Source of the DNA: Planctomycetota bacterium
GTDB lineage: Bacteria; Planctomycetota; UBA1135; UBA2386
Length of the DNA stretch: 26,845 nucleotides
Reading direction: 5' to 3'
NCBI GenBank assembly: GCA_016793305.1
Contig: JAEUHU010000555.1
Span: 1-26,845 of the forward strand
Below the pieces are notes generated by a model that did no database searches, was not told the origin of the DNA, and saw only the letters and a list, made by a program, of their open reading frames with translations. Shown piece by piece: positions 21,514 to 26,845 of this stretch. A program made the position numbers and the translations under genes. The first letter of the stretch is position 1, and each line of letters begins with the position of its first letter.

Positions 21514-23208
21514 TCAGAACGTCTGTGGAGTCATCGCCGCGACGTTCGGGTCGAGCGGGCCGAGGATGCGCTTGATGACCGCCGACTCGACGAACGTCCA
21601 GAGCATCGACGTCACCATGTAGACCAGCAGGGCCGCGGCGTAGTTGTAGAGCATCACGCCGAACAGGATCGGCATGTAGCGCATGATCTGCATCTGCTGG
21701 CGCTGCTGCGGGTCGGTCGGCAGCGGCTGGCGCAGCACCTGCACCAGCATCAGGCCGATCCAGAGCAACGGCAGCAGGTTGAACTGGTCGGGCCAGAACG
21801 GCAGCGCGAACAGCGCGTCCGGACGGCTCAGGTCCTCGACCCAGCCGAAGAACGGCTGCTGGCGCACGTCGTAGGCAGTGCGCAGCGCCGTGAACAGGCC
21901 GAGGTAGACCGGCATCACGGCGAACATCGGCAGGCAGCCGCCGAGCGGGGGCAGCAGCTTGTGTTCGCGCTGGAACTGGATCATCGCCTGCTGGTAGCCG
22001 CGCTGGTCGTCGCCGTACTGCTTCTTCAGCGCGTCGAGCTTCGGCTTCAGCACCGCCATGCGCGCGCTGTAGGCCCGCATCGACCGCTGCATGTGGAAGT
22101 TGACCGGCGCCAGCAGCCCGCGCACCAGGATGGTCAACATCATGATCGCGAGGCCCCAGTTGGCGACGACGCCGTGGAAGATGCCGAGCAGCCACAGCAG
22201 CAGCTTCGCCATCGGCCGCCCACCTGGCACCGTGACGCTGAAGCAGCACGGCGCGTTGAGGTCGACCTCCATGATCGGCGCGAACCGCGAAGGCTCGGGG
22301 AGCGAGTCGAACACGCGGTAGGACTTCGGGCCGAGGTAGAGGCCGAACACCACCTTGCTCTCCCCGTTCGCGGGCGGGATCGGCAGCGACAGCGAGTAGC
22401 GGGCCCGCAACGAGGTGTTGGCCGCGGTGCCCGAGTCGGGATCGGCGACCGCCGGCGTCGTTTCGAACTCGACCCCGCGCAAGGCCGCCTTCGCCGCGTC
22501 GTCGCGCGGCCAGACGAACGCGCCGAAGAAGCGGTTGCTGGTGCCGGCGAACTGGACCGTGCGGCCGTCGAGCGGTAACGTCTGCACCTGCCCGGCCACC
22601 GGCACCACGTGCAGTGGATCGCCTTCCGCGGGAGCGACGATGCCGGCGGTCGCCGACAGGAAGATCCCCGACTCCTGCGGCACGACCAGCATGGGCCCAC
22701 CCAGCACGAGGTCGAGCGAACCGGCGGCCTGCGCAGAGCGGTTGCGCAGCACGATCTCGAGCGCGAAGCCGCGCTGCTTCGGCTCGTGGCGCAGCACCTT
22801 CTCGAGCACGAGGCCGTTGCCGGCGTCGAGCGTGAAGCGCACCACGTCACCATCGGCCTCTGCCTGCCATGCCGCCATCGACGGGTCGACCGGGAACACC
22901 GCGTTCGCGGTCGACAACGCGAGCCGCAGCGCGTGGTCGCCGCCGTGGAACGCGAGCATCAGGTAGTCGCCGGACTTCGGCGCCGAGCCCTGCGCCTCTG
23001 CCGCCGCGAAGTCCCGCGCGGCGTCGAGCGTGACCCAGTGGTCGGTGCTCTGCAGCAGCCACACCCCGGCCCCGTCCTTCACGAAGTGCGCACGGAAGCT
23101 GCCGGGCGAACCGGGCGCACCGAACTGGTGGACGAACGAGCGATCGTCCTGGGCCCGCAGCAACCCTGCGGCGAGGACGGCGAACAGCAGACGCAACAGC
23201 ATCGTCAT
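21514..23208 (-). CDS. yidC: Membrane protein insertase YidC
   Basis: A 564-residue insertase. Residues 1-19 are an N-terminal hydrophobic segment ending LLRAQDD; about 20-325 are the large periplasmic beta domain of diderm YidC; from about 334 comes the conserved 60 kDa inner-membrane core with five helices, including LTILVRGLLAPV (Arg363, equivalent to E. coli Arg366 in the hydrophilic groove), then LKKQYGDD, a cytoplasmic helical hairpin, and GGCLPMFAVMPVYLGLF. It inserts and folds inner-membrane proteins alone or with SecYEG. The ATG at 23208 is chosen over a GTG at 23226, but neither has a Shine-Dalgarno site. Convergent with the kinase-like gene (18 bases). Normal length; the C-terminus lacks a long basic tail. 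Confidence 0.95.
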   Translation of the reverse strand: MTMLLRLLFAVLAAGLLRAQDDRSFVHQFGAPGSPGSFRAHFVKDGAGVWLLQSTDHWVTLDAARDFAAAEAQGSAPKSGDYLMLAFHGGDHALRLALSTANAVFPVDPSMAAWQAEADGDVVRFTLDAGNGLVLEKVLRHEPKQRGFALEIVLRNRSAQAAGSLDLVLGGPMLVVPQESGIFLSATAGIVAPAEGDPLHVVPVAGQVQTLPLDGRTVQFAGTSNRFFGAFVWPRDDAAKAALRGVEFETTPAVADPDSGTAANTSLRARYSLSLPIPPANGESKVVFGLYLGPKSYRVFDSLPEPSRFAPIMEVDLNAPCCFSVTVPGGRPMAKLLLWLLGIFHGVVANWGLAIMMLTILVRGLLAPVNFHMQRSMRAYSARMAVLKPKLDALKKQYGDDQRGYQQAMIQFQREHKLLPPLGGCLPMFAVMPVYLGLFTALRTAYDVRQQPFFGWVEDLSRPDALFALPFWPDQFNLLPLLWIGLMLVQVLRQPLPTDPQQRQQMQIMRYMPILFGVMLYNYAAALLVYMVTSMLWTFVESAVIKRILGPLDPNVAAMTPQTF

Positions 23209-23272
23209 GGGGAAGAACGTGGGCACGCGGCGCTTGCCAGCACCAGGGCCAGCATCAGGGATCGGCCGGCAC

Positions 23273-24037
23273 TCACCGCCCTTGGGCGAGGCGTTCGGCC
23301 AGGTATTCGGGCAGTTCGGGAATGGCGCGGATCTTCGCCATCGTCGCCTCCACGTCGTAGGCGAGGCGGTGGAAGCGCACGGTACCGTTGGTGCCGTCGC
23401 CGTCGTAGGTGACGAACGACGCCCGCGGGTCGCCGTCGCGCGGCTGGCCGACCGAACCGATGTTGACGATCGCCGGCTCGTTCACCTGCCACGCCATGCC
23501 GATGTCCGCCGGCAGCAGGAACGTGCCCGAGCGCAGGAACACGCCCGGCACGTGGCTGTGTCCGACGAAGCAGAGCTTCTGGTCGCCCATCTTGGCGAAG
23601 CACTCGTCCATCTTCGCCTTGTCGAGCGCATCGCGCGGCACCAGGTACTCGCGCACCGGATCACGCGGCGAGCCGTGCACGAGCAACATGCTGGCCTCGC
23701 GGTGCTCCTTCTTCATCTGGTCGAGATAGTTCCAGAAGCGCATGTTCTCGTCGCGCGGGCAATCGCGGCGGCTCAGCTGGTCGCGGGTCCAGTCGATCGC
23801 GGCGCGCGCCCTCGGGTTGAAGTCCGAGGCGTAGAACATCGCCCCGTGCTCGTGGTTGCCGAGCAGCGAGAACTCGCAGCGCTGCATGATCGTGCGGAGG
23901 GTGTCGCGAGGCTGTGGGCCATAGCCGATCACGTCGCCGAGGCACAGGATCCGTTTGCAGCCTAGGCGTTCGACCTCCTGCAGACAGGCCGTCAACGCCT
24001 CGACGTTGCTGTGGATGTCCGAGAGGAACGCGATCAT
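23273..24037 (-). CDS. Calcineurin-like metallophosphoesterase
   Basis: A 254-residue protein with the full metal-binding set: SDIHSN (Asp7, His9), GDVIGYGPQP (Asp35), GNHE (Asn61, His62), VHGSP (His121) and GHSH (His160, His162). The GDxxGYGPxP and NIGSVGQPRDGD stretches place it among small Metallophos_2 phosphodiesterases of the YfcE/MJ0936 type. It would hydrolyse phosphodiester or phosphomonoester substrates; the substrate cannot be told. The start at ATG 24037 gives an N-terminus directly at the first metal motif, as in the family; an in-frame start 9 codons upstream is less likely. Divergent from miaA with 73 bases between; 64 bases upstream of yidC on the same strand. Confidence 0.9.
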   Translation of the reverse strand: MIAFLSDIHSNVEALTACLQEVERLGCKRILCLGDVIGYGPQPRDTLRTIMQRCEFSLLGNHEHGAMFYASDFNPRARAAIDWTRDQLSRRDCPRDENMRFWNYLDQMKKEHREASMLLVHGSPRDPVREYLVPRDALDKAKMDECFAKMGDQKLCFVGHSHVPGVFLRSGTFLLPADIGMAWQVNEPAIVNIGSVGQPRDGDPRASFVTYDGDGTNGTVRFHRLAYDVEATMAKIRAIPELPEYLAERLAQGR

Positions 24038-24110
24038 GCGGGCGGAGAAGGCTACGAGGGCCAACGGCGACGCGGAAGGGTGCAGGCGCTAACTTCCTCG
24101 GCCGCTCGCC

Positions 24111-25052
24111 GTGTCGAAAACCCCGTCCACCCCACCGCTCTGGGTCGTCTCCGGCCCGACTGCCTGCGGCAAGACCGCCCTCGCCGTGCAGCTCGCCGAG
24201 CGCCGGTCGCTCGAGATCCTGTCGATGGACTCGATGGCGGTCTACCGGCAGATGGACATCGGCACCGCCAAGCCGACCGCGGCGGAGCGAGCCAGGGTGC
24301 CCCACCACCTGATCGACCTGGTGGAACCGCGCGAGACGTTCGACACGGCGCGCTGGTGCGAGGCCGCCGAACGCGTCGTCGCCGACCTGCAGAGCCGCGG
24401 GCGCGGCGCCCTGTTCGTCGGCGGCACGCCGCTCTATCTGATGGCGTTCTTCAAGGGGATGATGCAGGGCCCTGGGCGCGACGATGCCCTGCGCGAACGA
24501 CTCGAAGCACGCGAGCTCGCCCAGCCCGGCTGCCTGCACGAGGAACTGGCCCAGCGCGACCCCGCTGCCGCCGCCCGCATCCACCACCGCGATCGGCGGC
24601 GGCTGGTGCGTGCGCTCGAGGTGCTCGAGCTGACCGGCAAGCCGATCAGCGAGCAGCAGGACCACTTCGACCGCGCTGGCTGGGCCCGCCCCTGCCGCAT
24701 CGTCGTCGTGCACCGACCGCGCGACGACCTGCACGCGCGCGTCAAGCTGCGCACCGAGGCGATGCTGACCCAAGGCCTGCTGGCGGAAACGGAGGCGATC
24801 GAACGCAGCGGCGGCTTCTCGCTGACCGCCGGGGCGGCGATCGGCTACGCGGAGTGCCGCGACTTCCTGCGTGGTCGCTACAAGGACGAAGTGGAGCTGC
24901 GCAACCGGATCCGTCGCAACACCCACCAGCTGATCCGCCGACAGACCACCTGGCTGCGCCGCCTGCCCGACGTGCCCTGGGTCGACGCCGAACATGGCGT
25001 CGACGCGCTGCAGCGAGCCTTCGGCGAACCCGACGCGCCGACCGACCGCTGA
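24111..25052 (+). CDS. miaA: tRNA dimethylallyltransferase
   Basis: A 313-residue enzyme that adds a dimethylallyl group to N6 of A37 in tRNAs reading codons that begin with U. Motifs: P-loop GPTACGKT (15-22), DSMAVYRQMDIGTAKP (40-55) with the catalytic Asp40, HHLID (65-69), GGTPLYL (104-110), and the C-terminal RNA-binding part with RNRIRRNTHQLIRRQTTWLR. Normal length. The start is GTG at 24111; no Shine-Dalgarno site is seen. A hairpin terminator follows at 25060. The stop is 74 bases before rsmG. Confidence 0.95.
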   Translation: MSKTPSTPPLWVVSGPTACGKTALAVQLAERRSLEILSMDSMAVYRQMDIGTAKPTAAERARVPHHLIDLVEPRETFDTARWCEAAERVVADLQSRGRGALFVGGTPLYLMAFFKGMMQGPGRDDALRERLEARELAQPGCLHEELAQRDPAAAARIHHRDRRRLVRALEVLELTGKPISEQQDHFDRAGWARPCRIVVVHRPRDDLHARVKLRTEAMLTQGLLAETEAIERSGGFSLTAGAAIGYAECRDFLRGRYKDEVELRNRIRRNTHQLIRRQTTWLRRLPDVPWVDAEHGVDALQRAFGEPDAPTDR

Positions 25053-25059
25053 ACCCGCA

Positions 25060-25088
25060 CCCCGCCGAGTGCCGACGAATCGGCGGGG
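25060..25088 (+). terminator. Hairpin between miaA and rsmG
   Basis: CCCCGCCGA (25060-25068) pairs perfectly with TCGGCGGGG (25080-25088), a 9-base stem with an 11-base loop, starting 8 bases after the miaA stop. No strong T-tract follows. A terminator or attenuator between the two genes. Confidence 0.5.
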
Positions 25089-25126
25089 CCGTTGCTTCGC
25101 GCGGGCGAGCCGCGAAGATCCGGCGC

Positions 25127-25774
25127 GTGATCACGACCGATGGTCCGCAGCTCGTCGAACGCGCCAAGGCGCTCGGCGTCACGATCGACGAACCTCGCGC
25201 CAGCCGGCTGCTCGCCTACCTGGACGCGATGCTGACGATCAACGAGCAGATCAACCTGACCGCCGTGCGCGACCGGGAGCACGCGGTGGTGCTGCACGTG
25301 CTCGACGGGCTCGCGTTCGACCTGCTGGGGCTGCATCCGCGCCACGCGCTGGACCTCGGCACCGGCAACGGCTTCCCCGGCGTCGCGGTCGCGACCCTGC
25401 ATCCGGGCGCTTCGATGGTGTTGATGGACCGCACCGGCAAGAAGCTGCGCGCGATCGGCGGCTGCCTCGTGCAGGCGCGCTGCGACGGCATCGAGACCCT
25501 GCACGTCGACGCCGAACAGGCACCCGGCCTGCGGCGCGACCTGCGGCACGCGTTCGACCTGGTCACCGCGCGCGCCGTCGCCTCCCCCGAGCGTTGCGCC
25601 GAGCTCGCCGAGCCGCTGCTGCGCCCCGGCGGGCATCTGGTGCTGTGGCTCGATGCCGAGGCACCCGCCCCGGAGAAGCTCGGAGCGTTCCGGCGCGTGC
25701 AGGTGCGCCCCTACGACCTGCCCGAGCCAGCCGCCCGGCGGCGGGTGCTCGGCGACTGGCAGAAGAAGCCGTGA
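25127..25774 (+). CDS. rsmG: 16S rRNA (guanine-527-N7)-methyltransferase
   Basis: A 215-residue enzyme (GidB/RsmG) that methylates G527 of 16S rRNA using S-adenosylmethionine. Visible features: NEQINLTAVRD (39-49), then a VLHVLDGL segment, the SAM-binding LDLGTGNGFPGV (75-86), and LMDRTGKKLRAI (99-110), the family's L-x-x-x-x-K-[KR] acidic-basic stretch. Length is normal. The start is GTG at 25127; the frame extends upstream but with no features. The stop overlaps the next gene's GTG (GTGA, 25771-25774). Confidence 0.93.
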   Translation: MITTDGPQLVERAKALGVTIDEPRASRLLAYLDAMLTINEQINLTAVRDREHAVVLHVLDGLAFDLLGLHPRHALDLGTGNGFPGVAVATLHPGASMVLMDRTGKKLRAIGGCLVQARCDGIETLHVDAEQAPGLRRDLRHAFDLVTARAVASPERCAELAEPLLRPGGHLVLWLDAEAPAPEKLGAFRRVQVRPYDLPEPAARRRVLGDWQKKP

Positions 25775-26388
25775 GCGGCGCCCCGACCGGGCGAAAACGC
25801 AAGCGGCGACGCCGAATCGTCGGTGCGGCGCTGCTCGCGCTGGCCGCCATGTCGGTGTTCGGCTGCACGTCGACGATCACCCCACCGCCGGCCCCTGCCC
25901 AGCCGGTCACGGTGTTCCTGCTGCGCGAAGCCCTGCACACCGGCGTCGTGCTGCCGCCGCTCGAGCTCGGCGGCGACTACGTCGAGTTCGGCTACGGCGA
26001 CTGGTCGTGGTTCGCGCTCGGTCACGACGCGTGGTACCACGTCTTCGCGACGGTGCTGTGGCCGACCCAGGGCGCCCTCGGCCGTCGCCCGTTCGACGCA
26101 CGCGAGGCGGCGGCGCTGCCGCGCGCGGCCTGGTGGGCCGATGTGACGCCACTGCAGGTCGAAGCCGAGTTGGCGAAGCGCCTGCACGAACGGCTGCAGC
26201 AGCAGTTCGACGCGGGTGCGGCGGCGGTCGTGCAGCGGCGCGACCTCGGCTTCTCGTTCGTGCCGTGGGATCGCTCCTACTGGTTCGTCGACAACTGCGC
26301 GGACGTCGCCGCCGAGTGGTTCACCGAACTCGGCTGCTCGGTCGGCTGGGCGCCGGTGCGTCGTGGGCTGCGGGTCGTCGATCCCTGA
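25771..26388 (+). CDS. DUF2459-type lipoprotein
   Basis: A 205-residue protein. A very basic start (RKRKRRRR) and a hydrophobic helix end in SVFGC, a possible lipobox (Cys32). After a Pro-rich spacer comes VFLLREALHTGVVLP, then DYVEFGYGDWSWF, and later WFVDNCADVAAEWF. These match the conserved His, the F-G-[WY]-G-D-W block and the D-N-C-x-x-x-x-A-x-W block of the DUF2459 (TIGR02117-like) family. The conserved His and Cys suggest a papain/NlpC-like fold, but that is inference. The start is a GTG overlapping the rsmG stop, so translation is coupled although no functional link is obvious. Two hairpins follow it. Confidence 0.8.
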   Translation: MSGAPTGRKRKRRRRIVGAALLALAAMSVFGCTSTITPPPAPAQPVTVFLLREALHTGVVLPPLELGGDYVEFGYGDWSWFALGHDAWYHVFATVLWPTQGALGRRPFDAREAAALPRAAWWADVTPLQVEAELAKRLHERLQQQFDAGAAAVVQRRDLGFSFVPWDRSYWFVDNCADVAAEWFTELGCSVGWAPVRRGLRVVDP

Positions 26389-26475
26389 TCGACCTCACGC
26401 GTCCTCGGCCGCGCCCGGCCGGGAGTCCCAACTCGGCGCGGAGTCCCGATCGGCAGGAGAGCCCAGGAACGACAC

Positions 26476-26506
26476 AGCCCGCATTCCGGCCAGGCCGGTG
26501 CGGGCT
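26476..26506. terminator. Strong hairpin between convergent genes
   Basis: AGCCCGCA (26476-26483) pairs with TGCGGGCT (26499-26506) and encloses a CCGGCC-A-GGCCGG palindrome. It lies between the DUF2459-type gene and the convergent partial gene, a position suited to a bidirectional terminator. Confidence 0.6.
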
Positions 26507-26518
26507 GCAGGTTGCAGA

Positions 26519-26533
26519 GCCCCGCCTCGGGGC
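26519..26533. terminator. Second hairpin in the same convergent gap
   Basis: GCCCCG (26519-26524) pairs with CGGGGC (26528-26533) around CCT, 8 bases before the stop of the minus-strand gene. Probably part of the same bidirectional terminator region. Confidence 0.4.
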
Positions 26534-26541
26534 GAGCGGGC

Positions 26542-26845
26542 TCAGCGGTTGGTGACTTCGTCGACCAGCGGCAGGCCGCTGACGACCGTCATGCCGAAGC
26601 GACCGAAGTGCTCCAGCTTGGTCGTGTCCGACGGGTAGTTCACGTACATGTCGTTGACGTCGTAGTTCCAGAAGTGGCGGTCGATGAAGTTCGAGATCGC
26701 CATCAGGTCGCGGCCGAACGCGTTGTTGCGGCCATCGCTGCGGCGGCGCACTTCGCGGAAGAACTGCTGCGAGTTGTATTCGCTGCTCAGCGCGGCGGGG
26801 CTCGCCAGTTCGATGCCCGACTGCGACAGGTTGTTGCGGCTCTGC
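26542..26845 (-). CDS. C-terminal 100 residues of an unrecognised protein (runs off window end)
   Basis: The reverse strand is open from the window end to a TGA at 26544-26542. The visible part ends in VSGLPLVDEVTNR and contains RHFWNYDVNDMYVNYPSD. It is richer in Asn, Tyr, Phe and Ser and poorer in Ala than its neighbours, which suggests a structural or exported protein, but no motif, lipobox or membrane helix is seen. An internal ATG at 26751 is not taken as the start because coding-like sequence continues upstream of it to the window end. I do not recognise the family. Confidence 0.7.
   Translation of the reverse strand, partial: QSRNNLSQSGIELASPAALSSEYNSQQFFREVRRRSDGRNNAFGRDLMAISNFIDRHFWNYDVNDMYVNYPSDTTKLEHFGRFGMTVVSGLPLVDEVTNR

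Overview
The window is very GC-rich (about 70% or more by eye) and tightly packed, with 4-base ATGA/GTGA overlaps, frequent GTG/TTG starts and few clear Shine-Dalgarno sites. The organism is a diderm: an MCE/Mla-type lipid transport operon, several lipoproteins, a heptose-bisphosphate phosphatase, and a YidC with a large periplasmic domain. The L28 N-terminus (an RRGLAKKDGGVG-type sequence), the ECF sigma/membrane anti-sigma pair with a long Pro/Ala linker, and the TPR lipoproteins fit Planctomycetota best. That placement is inference from memory and not firm. I saw no tRNA, rRNA, CRISPR array, insertion sequence or phage gene. No gene-free stretch exceeds 300 bases.

Layout. 1-3683 (minus): STAS-MlaE permease, MlaF ATPase, MlaD MCE protein and a PqiC-type lipoprotein form one coupled operon, followed by the start of rpmB (L28) behind its own likely promoter. 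3883-8873 (plus): two tandem TPR proteins, a 1138-residue lipoprotein and a 523-residue secreted protein, which share a repeated module. 8906-11005 (minus): a TANGO2/NRDE protein and an MFS transporter. 11088-13459 (minus): an ECF sigma factor and a very long anti-sigma factor with ATGA coupling, divergent from a small CPCC protein (13583-13879). 13966-15195 (minus): a secreted protein with two SH3-like domains, divergent from a PEGA lipoprotein coupled to gmhB (15369-16384).

16408-20298 (minus): a small two-helix membrane protein, a GT2-FemAB fusion protein, a canonical GT2 polyprenyl-phosphate glycosyltransferase GTGA-coupled to the fusion, and a small C-terminally anchored protein. 20461-21495 (plus): a histidine-kinase-like protein whose receiver, H-box, N-box and G1-box all look degenerate. 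21514-24037 (minus): yidC and a metallophosphoesterase. 24111-26388 (plus): miaA, rsmG and a DUF2459-type lipoprotein. 26542-end (minus): the C-terminus of an unrecognised protein.

The main theme is the cell envelope: lipid trafficking (Mla), membrane protein insertion (YidC), sugar and surface polymer assembly (GmhB, two GT2 enzymes, FemAB) and lipoproteins, with housekeeping genes (rpmB, miaA, rsmG) between. The two items most worth following up are the GT2 domain without a DxD motif fused to a FemAB acyltransferase and paired with a normal GT2, and the doubly degenerate receiver/histidine-kinase protein. I found no clear new defence or mobile system.
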